From Bacillus sp. J37 (lineage in GTDB: Bacteria; Bacillota; Bacilli; Bacillales; Bacillaceae), in the NCBI RefSeq assembly GCF_000518865.1, contig NZ_JAEK01000014.1:49323-113322 (forward strand): a DNA stretch of 64,000 nucleotides, in the 5' to 3' direction. How positions within the stretch are numbered: position 1 is the first letter of the stretch; every line of letters starts with the position of its first letter. Below the pieces are notes generated by a model. The model was not told the origin of the DNA. It ran no database searches and saw only the letters and a program-made list of their open reading frames with translations. Made by a program: the position numbers and the translations under genes. Below, one piece after another: positions 42,060 to 51,364 of the stretch.

Positions 42060-42485
42060 TTATTCAACAACTTCAAGCTCTACATCAATATTTCCACGTG
42101 TTGCTTTTGAATAAGGGCAAAATTTATGAGCTTTATCAACCAGCTCCTTTAGCTTTTCTTTTTCAATGCCTGTCCCTTTTACTTGTAAGGTAACCCCTAT
42201 TTTAAAGCCATCATCTGTATCATCTTTCAATAAAGATACATTTGCTGTTACTTCAGATTCAAAATGAACTTTTTCTCTTTTCCCCATTAATTGGAGGGCA
42301 CCATCAAAACATGCAGAATATCCTGCTGCAAATAATTGTTCAGGATTTGTAGCATCAGGATTTTCTTTAGCCTGAGGTGAACCAGGCATAGCTAATTTTA
42401 AGTTCATTTTCCCATCAGAAGACTCTACTCTTCCATCTCTACCACCAACAGCTTTTGCAGTTGATGTAAACAATGATTCTGACAT
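42060..42485 (-). CDS. ohr: Organic hydroperoxide resistance protein (Ohr/OsmC)
   Basis: 141 residues. The two redox cysteines of Ohr are in GYSACFDGAL (about 58) and KFCPYSKAT (about 122). The intervening alpha/beta fold is complete. Ohr reduces organic hydroperoxides with a lipoylated electron donor, which links it loosely to the lipoate-using PDH system. No ohrR regulator is adjacent, unlike many Bacilli, so regulation is by a distant gene or another factor. It is inserted between lepB and fruA. Confidence 0.93.
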   Translation of the reverse strand: MSESLFTSTAKAVGGRDGRVESSDGKMNLKLAMPGSPQAKENPDATNPEQLFAAGYSACFDGALQLMGKREKVHFESEVTANVSLLKDDTDDGFKIGVTLQVKGTGIEKEKLKELVDKAHKFCPYSKATRGNIDVELEVVE

Positions 42486-42559
42486 GAATATATTCCACCT
42501 TCCATTTTCTATACTTTGACTATTACTAGAATGTACCCTATTTTACGCATATCTAATCA

Positions 42560-42603
42560 AAAAAAGCTGATTTGTTTCGAGTTATCCGAGACAAATCAGC
42601 TTC
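42560..42603 (-). terminator. fru operon terminator
   Basis: AGCTGATTTGT pairs with ACAAATCAGCT, with an inner CTCGG stem, followed by seven T on the minus strand. Confidence 0.9.
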
Positions 42604-42607
42604 CTTA

Positions 42608-44467
42608 TTATTCCTTCACTGGTTTTTTCAAAATCCCAAGCATCATAGCTGTTATAACTGCACCAATCACAATTGCTAGAAGATATAAAAATGGATTTCC
42701 CTCTACCAATGGAATAACAAATGCGCCACCATGAGGAGCACGTAATCCATTTCCAAAAAACATTGCTAACGCCCCAGCAACAGCTGAACCTGTTACAACT
42801 GAAGGAATAACACGGCCCGGATCAGCTGCTGCAAACGGAATTGCCCCTTCCGTAATAAAGGAAGCACCCATTATATAACATGTAATACCTGATTGACGTT
42901 CACGTTTTGTAAATTTATTCTTAAATAAAGTTGTTGCTAAAGCGATTCCCAGCGGAGGAACCATTCCACCAGCCATTACTGCTGCATGTGGAGCAAAATT
43001 TCCTGAATCAATCATCGCAATACCAAAGGTAAAAGCAGCTTTATTGATAGGACCACCCATATCAATTGCCATCATTCCACCAAGTAATAATCCAAGTAAT
43101 ATTAAGTTTCCAGTCCCTAATCCACTTAAGAAATCACTAATTCCAGCATTTAAAGCACTTACCGGTTTGTTTACCACAAAGAACATAATCATACCAACAG
43201 AAAAGATACTTAATACAGGGTATAGCAAAACAGGTTTGATTCCTTCTAAGGATGCAGGTAATCCTGAAAGTACTTTCTTTAATAAGACAACAATGTATCC
43301 TGCTAAGAAACCAGCAATTAATCCACCTAAGAATCCAGCCCCACCCTGAGCTGCCATAAATCCCCCAACCATACCAGGAGCTAAACCAGGGCGATCAGCA
43401 ATACTTAATGCGATAAATCCAGCTAATACCGGTACCATTAACCCAAAGGCATTTCCGCCGCCAATCGTATTTAAAGCTTCTGCAAAAACATTATGTGAAG
43501 GATCATTTGGATCTGAAGCATGAATACCAAATAAGAAAGATAGTGCAATGAGAATACCTCCACCAACAACAAATGGAAGCATGTTTGAAACACCATTCAT
43601 TAGATGTTTATAAAAACCGTTTTTTTCACTGCTGCCCTCTTCTTTTCGCCCTTCACCAGTTCCTTTATATATAGGAGCATCTTGATTAACAGCTCGATCT
43701 AAAAGTTCCTTTGTTTTACGAATTCCGTCTGCTACAGGAACGATAATAACATGCTTACCTTTAAAACGTTCCATTTCAACTTGCTTATCGGCGGCAACAA
43801 TAATGGCGGTTGCTTCTTCAATCTCTGACGCTGTTAAAACGTTTTTCGCTCCTCCAGAGCCGTTTGTTTCAACCTTAAAAGAAAGATTCATCTCTTTTGC
43901 TTTTTCTTTTAACGCGTCGGCTGCCATATACGTATGGGCAATTCCAGTTGGACAAGCAGTAACTGCAAGAATTTTTCCCTTACTAGTACCTTGTACTTCT
44001 CCATCCTCATCTTGAACATCGTATTTGTCGATAGTAGCCAAAACATCCTCAACTGATTTTACAGCCATTAACTGATCTCTAACTTCTTGTTTCATTAATA
44101 TACTGGATAATTTCGACAATGCTTCTAAATGAGTATTGTTCGCACCATCTGGAGCTGCAATCATAAAAAATAAATAGCTAGGCTGACCATCTAATGACTC
44201 GTAATCAACACCATCCACTGAACGTCCAAAAACAATGGACGGTTCTTTAACAGCTGCCGTTTTAGCATGCGGTATTGCAATTCCATCACCAATGCCTGTT
44301 GTACTTTGCGTTTCACGGGCCAATACAGCCTGTTCGTAAGCAGTCTTATCTGAAAGCTTACCGGCACGGTCTAATACATCCACTAATTCTTTTACAACAT
44401 CGCTTTTTGATGATGATTGGATGTTTAGTTTAATTGTATTTTTAGTTAATATCTCTGTAATTCTCAT
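42608..44467 (-). CDS. fruA: Fructose-specific PTS transporter EIIABC
   Basis: 619 residues in the order IIA (about 1-145), IIB (about 165-265), IIC (about 285-615). The phospho-His of IIA lies in GIAIPHAKT. The phospho-Cys of IIB lies in VTACPTGIAHTYMAA. The IIC part has about eight to ten membrane helices. It imports fructose as fructose-1-phosphate. It follows fruK with a 13-nt gap and shares its promoter. The operon lacks the usual fruR repressor gene. Confidence 0.96.
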   Translation of the reverse strand: MRITEILTKNTIKLNIQSSSKSDVVKELVDVLDRAGKLSDKTAYEQAVLARETQSTTGIGDGIAIPHAKTAAVKEPSIVFGRSVDGVDYESLDGQPSYLFFMIAAPDGANNTHLEALSKLSSILMKQEVRDQLMAVKSVEDVLATIDKYDVQDEDGEVQGTSKGKILAVTACPTGIAHTYMAADALKEKAKEMNLSFKVETNGSGGAKNVLTASEIEEATAIIVAADKQVEMERFKGKHVIIVPVADGIRKTKELLDRAVNQDAPIYKGTGEGRKEEGSSEKNGFYKHLMNGVSNMLPFVVGGGILIALSFLFGIHASDPNDPSHNVFAEALNTIGGGNAFGLMVPVLAGFIALSIADRPGLAPGMVGGFMAAQGGAGFLGGLIAGFLAGYIVVLLKKVLSGLPASLEGIKPVLLYPVLSIFSVGMIMFFVVNKPVSALNAGISDFLSGLGTGNLILLGLLLGGMMAIDMGGPINKAAFTFGIAMIDSGNFAPHAAVMAGGMVPPLGIALATTLFKNKFTKRERQSGITCYIMGASFITEGAIPFAAADPGRVIPSVVTGSAVAGALAMFFGNGLRAPHGGAFVIPLVEGNPFLYLLAIVIGAVITAMMLGILKKPVKE

Positions 44468-44480
44468 CTTACTTCCCCCT

Positions 44481-45392
44481 CTATAAAGTCTTTATATCTA
44501 TCTGAGGCAATAGTTCTTCCATCTTCTCTTTTGTACAAAGCTCGAGTGAAAAAGCTGTTGCACTTCCTGAAGCTACACCAATCTTAAAAGCCTCTTCAAT
44601 TGGATGATTTGTAGAATAGGCACTTATAAATCCTCCAACAACTGAATCTCCTGCCCCAACTGAATTCATCACTTTCCCTTTTGGAACATTTGCAACAAAG
44701 CTATTTCCTTCCGTTACAAGCAACGCACCTTTTTCAGCTAGTGACACAATTACATGTTGTACTCCTTGAGAGACCAGTTTCTTTGCATATACGTGTGCTT
44801 CTTCCACCGTTTCAATTTTTGTATCAAATAATTCACCCAACTCATGATGGTTTGGTTTAATTAAGAAAGGTTTTCCGGACACAACTTCTTTCAATGCTTC
44901 TCCTGAAACATCTGCAACCACTTTTATCTCTTTTTCATTACAAATATCCATAATTCTCTTATAGATGGAAGATGGTAATGTTCCAGGGATACTTCCTGCT
45001 AATAAAACAATATCATGATGATCCATGTCTTCAAATTGTTGTAAAAACTGATCTAATTGCTCATCTGACACACTTGGACCTAAACCATTGATTTCCGTTT
45101 CAACATCGGTTTTTAATTTAATGTTAATTCGTGTATCACCAGATACTTTTATAAATTGATGATTAATGTTCTCAGCAGTTAAAAAGTCCTCAATAAAAGC
45201 ACCTGTAAAACCACCTAAAAAACCGATTGCCTTAGATTCTACACCTTGTCGTTTCATTACTCTTGATACATTAATTCCCTTTCCACCAGGAAACTTTGAA
45301 TCATCTGTCATCCTGTTTAAAGAGCCAAATTCAAATTGTTCCAGTTTAACAATGTAATCCACTGAGGGATTTAGCGTTACAGTATAAATCAT
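44481..45392 (-). CDS. fruK: 1-phosphofructokinase
   Basis: 303 residues, PfkB family. The N-terminal signature is KFPGGKGINVSRVM (about 33) and the second PfkB signature is NSVGAGDSVVGGFIS (about 245), including the catalytic Asp. It phosphorylates fructose-1-phosphate to fructose-1,6-bisphosphate. AAGGT lies about 10 nt before the ATG. It is the first gene of fruKA, under the cre-containing promoter at 45492-45551. Confidence 0.95.
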   Translation of the reverse strand: MIYTVTLNPSVDYIVKLEQFEFGSLNRMTDDSKFPGGKGINVSRVMKRQGVESKAIGFLGGFTGAFIEDFLTAENINHQFIKVSGDTRINIKLKTDVETEINGLGPSVSDEQLDQFLQQFEDMDHHDIVLLAGSIPGTLPSSIYKRIMDICNEKEIKVVADVSGEALKEVVSGKPFLIKPNHHELGELFDTKIETVEEAHVYAKKLVSQGVQHVIVSLAEKGALLVTEGNSFVANVPKGKVMNSVGAGDSVVGGFISAYSTNHPIEEAFKIGVASGSATAFSLELCTKEKMEELLPQIDIKTL

Positions 45393-45699
45393 GAATTCAC
45401 TACCTTTATTGCTTTATTTTTATATATGGATAAAGTTTTTCTCCTAATATCCATTACAAGTATTTTGTAATTTGTCATTGCAATTAATTTTTGTAAGCGA
45501 ATTCACCGCTTACTTACACCTTATTATACTTTCACTTTCAGTCAAAATCAATCGAAAAATATCAAAAACTATCACTTTTTATATTTATATAATATTTTAT
45601 CAATCATAAACAATCATATTTCAGAATTTAACTACTATTGCTATTTTATAAATGTTGGATATCACAAAACTTTTTGTCATTTTCCCTTTAAAGGAAAAC
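45393..45699. other. Gap fruK-yknZ with fru promoter
   Basis: No fruR or other gene is found. It contains the fru promoter, a cre site and an inverted repeat. The remaining part to 45699 is AT-rich with no feature I can name. Confidence 0.6.
45492..45551 (-). promoter_or_regulatory. fruKA promoter with cre and inverted repeat
   Basis: Minus-strand TTGATT (45546-45551), 17 nt, TATAAT (45523-45528). Downstream of the predicted start (near 45516) lies GTAAGCG-N7-CGCTTAC (45493-45513), a perfect inverted repeat. TGTAAGCGAATTCA (45492-45505) matches cre with one mismatch. CcpA repression is likely. The inverted repeat may also be the site of a fructose-specific repressor. Confidence 0.65.
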
Positions 45700-45738
45700 C
45701 AAAAACCTCACACAGAAATAATCTGATTGTGAGGTTCT
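45700..45738 (-). terminator. yknWXYZ terminator
   Basis: AACCTCACA and TGTGAGGTT, followed by TTTTT on the minus strand. Confidence 0.8.
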
Positions 45739-45754
45739 CTTAATTTATTAAAAT

Positions 45755-46948
45755 TTATTCATATCGTAAAGATTCTATTGGACTTAATCGGGCTGCTTTA
45801 TTTGCAGGGAGCATACCAAACACAATTCCTATAATCATAGAGAAAAGTAGTCCACCGACAACAACTTCCCACGAAATCAAAGGTGGCCATCCAGCAAAAA
45901 TGGATACGATATTTGCTGCCACAGCACCTAAAATTATACCTATAATCCCTCCGATTAGTGTGAGTGTAACAGATTCAATTAGGAATTGGGTTAGAATTTG
46001 CCGCTTTGTGGCACCCAGTGCTTTTCGAATACCAATTTCCTTCGTTCTTTCTGTGACAGAAACAAGCATAATATTCATAACACCAATCCCTCCAACGAGA
46101 AGGGATATTCCGGCAATTGAGCCAATGATTAACGTCATTATTGTTGTAATTTGTCCGATTCCTTCTGCCATTTCTTCCATATTAAACACTTTGTATGACT
46201 CTTCAGTATTATGGGAGGTATTTAATAGAGTCGTTGCCTTCTCGCCAACTTCTTTCATCACATCAGCATTCTTGGCTTGTAATGTTACTTGGTTATATTC
46301 ATTTTTACCAAAAGAATTACGAAAAGTATTCCAAGGAATATATACTTCCATAGTTCCAAAGGCAAAAAGACCACTAGGTTTTTCTAATACTCCAACAATT
46401 TCAATTGGCTGACCTTTAACCCAAATTACCTCACCTATTGCAGACTTATCATCGAAAATTTCTGTGCTCAGTTCATGGCTAATAACACCTACTCTGGTTC
46501 CTCCTATATATTCACTTTCTAATAGGTTTCTGCCAGATTGAACATTTAAATTATTCACTTCCATATATGCTTGGTTTACACCATAAACACTTGTATCAGC
46601 TGTCTCTTCACGGAAACTTGTTTGGAAATATTCGGTTGATGATGCAACGACTTTTTTCACTTCAGGAATCTCACTTAATGCATTTACATCATCTTGGGTG
46701 AAAGCTGCATTCATATAAGCATTTGGGTTTGATAACAATTCTTCTTCACTCGGTTCATAATATACTTCTATAGTGTTTCCGGGGCCTGTTATCGAAGTTT
46801 TTAATAATTGTTCGCCCCCCTGTCCTATTGCCACAACAAGAATGACTGAGGCAACACCAATAATGATACCTAACATAGTTAAAATGGAACGTAATTTGTG
46901 AGCGAGAACTGAGCTTAATGCCATTTTAATATTTTCCATTAAACTCAT
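45755..46948 (-). CDS. yknZ: ABC transporter permease YknZ (MacB/FtsX type)
   Basis: 397 residues. A transmembrane helix near the N-terminus (RSILTMLGIIIGVASVILV, about 18-36) is followed by a large extracytoplasmic MacB-like domain (about 45-265). Three C-terminal helices belong to the FtsX domain, with the motif SVTERTKEIGIRKALGATKRQI. The family forms mechanotransmitting efflux systems. The YknWXYZ complex of B. subtilis protects against the SdpC killing factor. It starts directly at the yknY stop. Confidence 0.93.
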   Translation of the reverse strand: MSLMENIKMALSSVLAHKLRSILTMLGIIIGVASVILVVAIGQGGEQLLKTSITGPGNTIEVYYEPSEEELLSNPNAYMNAAFTQDDVNALSEIPEVKKVVASSTEYFQTSFREETADTSVYGVNQAYMEVNNLNVQSGRNLLESEYIGGTRVGVISHELSTEIFDDKSAIGEVIWVKGQPIEIVGVLEKPSGLFAFGTMEVYIPWNTFRNSFGKNEYNQVTLQAKNADVMKEVGEKATTLLNTSHNTEESYKVFNMEEMAEGIGQITTIMTLIIGSIAGISLLVGGIGVMNIMLVSVTERTKEIGIRKALGATKRQILTQFLIESVTLTLIGGIIGIILGAVAANIVSIFAGWPPLISWEVVVGGLLFSMIIGIVFGMLPANKAARLSPIESLRYE

Positions 46949-47632
46949 CTATACTCTCCCCCGCTCTTCATCAGAGAGAATCATTCCATCTCTAACTGTA
47001 ATGATTCGATTTGCGTATTCTGCAACCTCTTGTTCATGGGTAACAAGAATGACAGTGGTACCCTCTTTGTTCAATTGTGTAAATTGCTCCATAATGGATA
47101 TACTTGTTTTGCTATCCAGAGCACCGGTGGGTTCATCAGCCAAAATAATTTTCGGTTCATTCACAATTGACCTGGCTATAGCAACCCGTTGTTTTTGTCC
47201 ACCAGATAATTCATTAGGCAGGTGATTTAGTCTTTCACCTAAACCTACCTTTTCTAGAGCTTGTTTTGCTCGTTCCTCCCGCTCTTTCTTCTTGTAGCCG
47301 GCATAAACCATTGGAAGTTCCACATTTTTCAAGGCTGATAACCTTGGTAATAATTGGAATTGTTGAAAAACAAATCCGATCGAGAGGTTTCTTACTTTTG
47401 CAAGCATTTCATCCTTGTATGTTGAAATGTCCTCTTCATCTAAAAGGTAGGCTCCTGAAGTGGGATTATCCAGACAACCAATTACGTTCATTAAAGTTGA
47501 TTTTCCAGAACCCGATGGACCCATAATGGCAACAAACTCTCCATTATTAATCGTAAGATTGATGTTTTTTAACACGTCTAACGTATCTTGACCTACTTTA
47601 TAGCTTTTTGTAATTGACGTTAGCTCAATCAT
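46949..47632 (-). CDS. yknY: ABC transporter ATPase YknY (LolD/MacB type)
   Basis: 227 residues. Walker A GPSGSGKST (about 39), Q-loop FVFQQFQLLPRLSALKNVELP, signature ELSGGQKQRVAIARS and Walker B IILADEPTGALDS are all complete. It powers the YknZ permease. It overlaps yknX by 4 nt (ATGA), so translation is coupled. Confidence 0.96.
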   Translation of the reverse strand: MIELTSITKSYKVGQDTLDVLKNINLTINNGEFVAIMGPSGSGKSTLMNVIGCLDNPTSGAYLLDEEDISTYKDEMLAKVRNLSIGFVFQQFQLLPRLSALKNVELPMVYAGYKKKEREERAKQALEKVGLGERLNHLPNELSGGQKQRVAIARSIVNEPKIILADEPTGALDSKTSISIMEQFTQLNKEGTTVILVTHEQEVAEYANRIITVRDGMILSDEERGRV

Positions 47633-48747
47633 TTTTCGTTCACTTCCAAGTTATCCCGGACTTCTTCTGAAGGATTAAGAATGACTTTTGATCCTGATTT
47701 AATACCTGATTTAATTTCCATATACTCATTACTGGCTGTTCCAATTTCGACCTCATTATGAACGGCCTTTCCTTCTTCAAGGGTGTATACATAGTAGTCT
47801 TCGCCATCTTGTTTTACAGCCTCTAAAGGCACAGCTACTGCAGAGCGTTTCTCTGTTTCAATATCCATAATTAACTTAAATCCGGGCTTAGCCTCAATAT
47901 TTTTATCATCAATAGAAACTTCAATAGAATATTGAACAGCTGTTTCTTCACCTGATATCGCTGTTTCACTTTGTACAGGTAAATAGCTAACTTTTGCTAC
48001 TTTTCCCTTCCATTCCTTGTCTGTAAGAACATCTGAACGCAAAGTAACGGCTTGCCCTTCATTTATTTTCAAGGAATCATATTCCGATATTGTCCCTTTC
48101 ACCATTAAGTCTTCCGAATTACCTATATGTAAAATAGGAGCTTGTGAAATCCCTTTTATCGCGTCTTCATTGATAGTAAGAACTGTTCCAGCACTTTCAC
48201 TTTTAACGACAAGATCTTCAAGCTTATTTTCAATCGTTTCCTTTTGAAGCAGAATCTGCCTTGCATCAAGATCTGCGACCTTTAAATCCGTCTTAAGCTG
48301 ATCACGTTCAGCATCAATTTGTTTTTCAGCTTCCTCTTCTCCTACTTGTTCCTTTAAATCCTTTTCTTTATCATCTAAATCATCAATTTGATCTTTAATT
48401 CGATTAATTTGTAAATAGGAGGATTCAAGGGAAAGAGCATTTTGTTCTTTTTCTAATTGTAACTGTTCGTTTTCATATTTTATTAATGGGGTATCCTCGG
48501 CTACCTTATCACCTTCTTTTACAAGGACCTCGGCTACCTCACCATTTTCAGGCACATAATATACAAAGTTTTCTTTACTTAAAGAGAGTGTACCGGGAAC
48601 CATAACACTCCCGGTCAACTCACGCTCCTCTACTGTCTCCGTCTCCACTGAAAGGACTTCCTGATTTGATGCCCTGTAGATGTTTACTCCAACTAATAGT
48701 ATGATCAAAGACACTACAGCAATTGAAATCCAAACTTTTTTCTTCAT
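47629..48747 (-). CDS. yknX: RND/MacA-like periplasmic adaptor YknX
   Basis: 372 residues. A membrane anchor or signal (about 5-25) precedes the biotinyl-lipoyl-like hairpin halves (VPENGEVAEVLVKEGDKVAEDTPL and LVVKSESAGTVLTI in the flanks) that enclose a long coiled coil (about 95-185). Beta-barrel and membrane-proximal domains follow. In Gram-positive cells it links YknYZ to the outside face. Its first base is shared with the yknW stop. Confidence 0.93.
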   Translation of the reverse strand: MKKKVWISIAVVSLIILLVGVNIYRASNQEVLSVETETVEERELTGSVMVPGTLSLSKENFVYYVPENGEVAEVLVKEGDKVAEDTPLIKYENEQLQLEKEQNALSLESSYLQINRIKDQIDDLDDKEKDLKEQVGEEEAEKQIDAERDQLKTDLKVADLDARQILLQKETIENKLEDLVVKSESAGTVLTINEDAIKGISQAPILHIGNSEDLMVKGTISEYDSLKINEGQAVTLRSDVLTDKEWKGKVAKVSYLPVQSETAISGEETAVQYSIEVSIDDKNIEAKPGFKLIMDIETEKRSAVAVPLEAVKQDGEDYYVYTLEEGKAVHNEVEIGTASNEYMEIKSGIKSGSKVILNPSEEVRDNLEVNEK

Positions 48748-49418
48748 TAAAATTGCGCCAGCCCTTCTAAAGCTCCAGAAGCTGCAGCAAAGATAAGACC
48801 TAATACAAAGAAGATAATTGTTATTGTATAGGCTGCCGGTTTAGAAAGTTGTGCTACTTTCACTAGACCGATTCCAAGTAAGATATAATACCAGATTTGA
48901 AATACCTCGATCGCACCTAAAATACCACCCAAAACACCTTCAGCACCCACAAAACTGTTAAGACTTGTAACCATAACCATTGAATGTGATCCAATAGCAT
49001 ATATAATAAGCTGGTTTAATAATTGCCCAATAGCTGAAATAAAACTTGTAAAAATGATTAATGAAAACATTTGTTTAAATGTAACCGGTGACTTAGCAAT
49101 CTTCGTGATTCCAAATAATATACCACCTACAATTAAATATCCAATCGGTGTACCGAACAATGCTCCAATGCCACCGAAGATAATTCCAAACATTTTTGAA
49201 ATTTCTATTTGATCAGCCGGCATTCCTTCCATGCCCGGCATTGTTGCGTAATCAACATTTAAAGCGGCTAATACACCCACAAGTGCACCTAAAATAGAAA
49301 GAATAATTAAAGGAAGCCAAATTGTCGGTTTTTCACGCATTCTTTCAAACTGTTCCCCCGGTTGAAAAATCATTCCAAATAATGATGGTTTCTTTGTTTG
49401 TATAGTTTCTTGTTCCAT
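48747..49418 (-). CDS. yknW: Yip1-family membrane protein YknW
   Basis: 223 residues from the ATG at 49418, with GGAGGG 7 nt upstream. An in-frame TTG at 49433 overlaps that RBS. A short hydrophilic head with FERMREKPTIWLPLIILSILG leads to five hydrophobic segments of the Yip1 type. YknW helps assemble the YknXYZ efflux complex in B. subtilis. It is the promoter-proximal gene, with the sigma-W promoter 36 nt or more upstream. Confidence 0.92.
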   Translation of the reverse strand: MEQETIQTKKPSLFGMIFQPGEQFERMREKPTIWLPLIILSILGALVGVLAALNVDYATMPGMEGMPADQIEISKMFGIIFGGIGALFGTPIGYLIVGGILFGITKIAKSPVTFKQMFSLIIFTSFISAIGQLLNQLIIYAIGSHSMVMVTSLNSFVGAEGVLGGILGAIEVFQIWYYILLGIGLVKVAQLSKPAAYTITIIFFVLGLIFAAASGALEGLAQF

Positions 49419-49453
49419 CTTTTTTCCCTCCAAAATATATTTTCATATACTTA

Positions 49454-49479
49454 TACGAGGGTGATTGGAAATAGTTTCA
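49454..49479 (-). promoter_or_regulatory. Sigma-W promoter of yknWXYZ
   Basis: Minus-strand TGAAAC, exactly 16 nt, CGTA: a full match to the sigma-W consensus. The predicted start near 49447 leaves a short leader. The same operon is sigma-W controlled in B. subtilis. Confidence 0.8.
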
Positions 49480-49621
49480 TAAAAAAGGTTTTTATTTGCA
49501 AAAAATTTCTGAATTACTAATTTTTCATTAGGAAAACCTAGCTTATCGCCAAGTTTAATGGAGAAAGTCTTAAATTCTCTTCTACTATCATTGAATAAAA
49601 ATCTTATACTTTCTGATTCGT

Positions 49622-49706
49622 ATAAAAAAACTCTTAAGTACCATGATCTATATAACCTTCAAATATGCCTTCATGAAGATTATATAGAAAATGAACTTAA
49701 GAGTGT
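49622..49706 (-). terminator. Long malic-enzyme terminator structure
   Basis: ACTCTTAAGT (49630-49639) pairs with ACTTAAGAGT (49695-49704). Inside it, CTATATAACCTTC pairs with GAAGATTATATAG with one mismatch. The minus strand ends in seven T. The long double stem is unusual but reads as a terminator. Confidence 0.75.
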
Positions 49707-49713
49707 TAACCTA

Positions 49714-51153
49714 TCAATTTTCTTGGAAACTATTTTCTTCTTTATACAAATCTTTTCTTGCGACACCCGATTCATGAGCAGCTTTGACAACTGCTTTTCT
49801 AACTTTATCAACAACTTTTTGATTAAAAACACTAGGTACAATATATGTTTCACTTAATTCATCATCTGAAACAACGTCCGCGATTGCTTTTGCTGTAGCA
49901 ATCTTCATTTGTTCATTGATTTCTGAAGCCCGGCAATCTAATGCCCCCCGAAAAATACCTGGAAAACATAAAACATTGTTAATCTGATTTGGATAATCAG
50001 AGCGTCCGGTGGCCAATACTTTTACATATGGCTCTGCAATTTCCGGATCAATTTCCGGATCCGGATTTGCTAATGTAAATACAATAGGATCCTTTGCCAT
50101 TGATTGAAGGTGCTCTACTGTTAAAACTCCTGGTGCAGATACTCCTATAAAAACATCAGCGCCTTTAATGACATCTGTAAGCGAACCCCTTAAGTTATCG
50201 GGATTAGTCATTTGAGAAAAGGCTGTCCAGTTTTGATTTTCATAGGATTCATTTTTGTTAAGGGCACCTATGCGATCAACTCCAATAATTTGTCGGACAC
50301 CTGCTGCTAGCAACATTTTGGCACAAGCTGTCCCTGCAGCTCCCACTCCATTAAGAACGACTTTAATTTCTTCTATATTCTTTCGTGTCAACTTCAATGC
50401 ATTATAAAGACCTGCTAACAATACAACAGCTGTACCATGCTGATCATCGTGAAAAACAGGAATATTTAATTCAGATTTAAGTGTTTCCTCAATTTCAAAG
50501 CACCTTGGTGAAGAAATATCCTCCAAATTTATACCGCCAAATGCAGGTGCAATCGCTTTAACAATTTTAATAATCTCATCAGGGTCTTTCGTGTCAAGAC
50601 ATATTGGAAATGCGTCAACACCTGCCATTTGTTTAAACAACATTGCTTTCCCTTCCATTACAGGCATTGCTGCTAATGGACCAATATCACCTAAGCCTAA
50701 AACGGCTGTACCATCTGAAACAACCGCAACGGTATTTCGCTTAATTGTTAATGAGTGAGCTTTTTGTGGTTCATCTTCTATCGCACGACAAACCTGTGCA
50801 ACACCTGGAGTGTAAACTCTTGATAAATCATCGCGGTTTTTAATGGGATTTTTTGGTGTAACTTCAATTTTCCCTCCAAGGTGCAAGAGAAATGTACGAT
50901 CGGAAACTGAGATGACTTTTACACCTTTTAGTAACCCTAGAACATCCATTACGTTTTGACCATGCTTCTGATTTTTTACTGTTATCGTAATATCTCGTAC
51001 TGTTTGTGTTTTGCTTGTAGAGATCACATCAATCCCTATTATATCTCCGCCAACTTCACCTATTACTTTTGCAATTTCACTAAAGGTAATTAAGTTTTTT
51101 TGAAAATGCAATCGAATAATAATATTTGTGCTAGCATTACTTAATTGTGACAT
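49714..51153 (-). CDS. NAD(P)-dependent malic enzyme with N-terminal ACT domain
   Basis: 479 residues. An ACT-like regulatory domain (about 1-85; IIIRLHFQKNLITFSEIAK, RDITITVKNQKHG) precedes the malic domain (YTPGVAQVCRAI, NTVAVVSDGTAVLGLGDIG, FHDDQHGTA) and the NAD-binding domain (VLNGVGAAGTACAKMLL). It oxidatively decarboxylates malate to pyruvate. The ACT domain suggests ligand control. A cre site at 51228-51241 implies CcpA repression in glucose. The exact paralogue (malS, maeA or ytsJ type) is uncertain, so no symbol is given. Confidence 0.92.
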   Translation of the reverse strand: MSQLSNASTNIIIRLHFQKNLITFSEIAKVIGEVGGDIIGIDVISTSKTQTVRDITITVKNQKHGQNVMDVLGLLKGVKVISVSDRTFLLHLGGKIEVTPKNPIKNRDDLSRVYTPGVAQVCRAIEDEPQKAHSLTIKRNTVAVVSDGTAVLGLGDIGPLAAMPVMEGKAMLFKQMAGVDAFPICLDTKDPDEIIKIVKAIAPAFGGINLEDISSPRCFEIEETLKSELNIPVFHDDQHGTAVVLLAGLYNALKLTRKNIEEIKVVLNGVGAAGTACAKMLLAAGVRQIIGVDRIGALNKNESYENQNWTAFSQMTNPDNLRGSLTDVIKGADVFIGVSAPGVLTVEHLQSMAKDPIVFTLANPDPEIDPEIAEPYVKVLATGRSDYPNQINNVLCFPGIFRGALDCRASEINEQMKIATAKAIADVVSDDELSETYIVPSVFNQKVVDKVRKAVVKAAHESGVARKDLYKEENSFQEN

Positions 51154-51227
51154 CTCTGACCTCCATATCTTTTACTTTTAAAGAGGGATATTCTTAAGAA
51201 TGATACAGCTCACTTACGAACATTCAT

Positions 51228-51282
51228 TGTAAGCGGTTTAAATATCCTATTTCCATTTTAGTACAACTTTTATAAATTGTAA
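51228..51282 (-). promoter_or_regulatory. Malic-enzyme promoter with cre site
   Basis: Minus-strand TTACAA (51277-51282), 16 nt, TAAAAT (51255-51260). TGTAAGCGGTTTAA (51228-51241) matches cre at 13 of 14 positions and covers about +7 to +20. Confidence 0.6.
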
Positions 51283-51318
51283 CTGTTTTCTTCTTGTTGA
51301 TCTAAAAACTAATTTTCA

Positions 51319-51358
51319 CAAAAAAACCGGCACCCTTTTTATTAAAGGGTGCCGGTAT
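51319..51358 (-). terminator. Terminator of the 52-residue gene
   Basis: ACCGGCACCCTTT and AAAGGGTGCCGGT form a perfect stem. The minus strand continues TTTTTTTG. Confidence 0.92.
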
Positions 51359-51364
51359 CATCAT

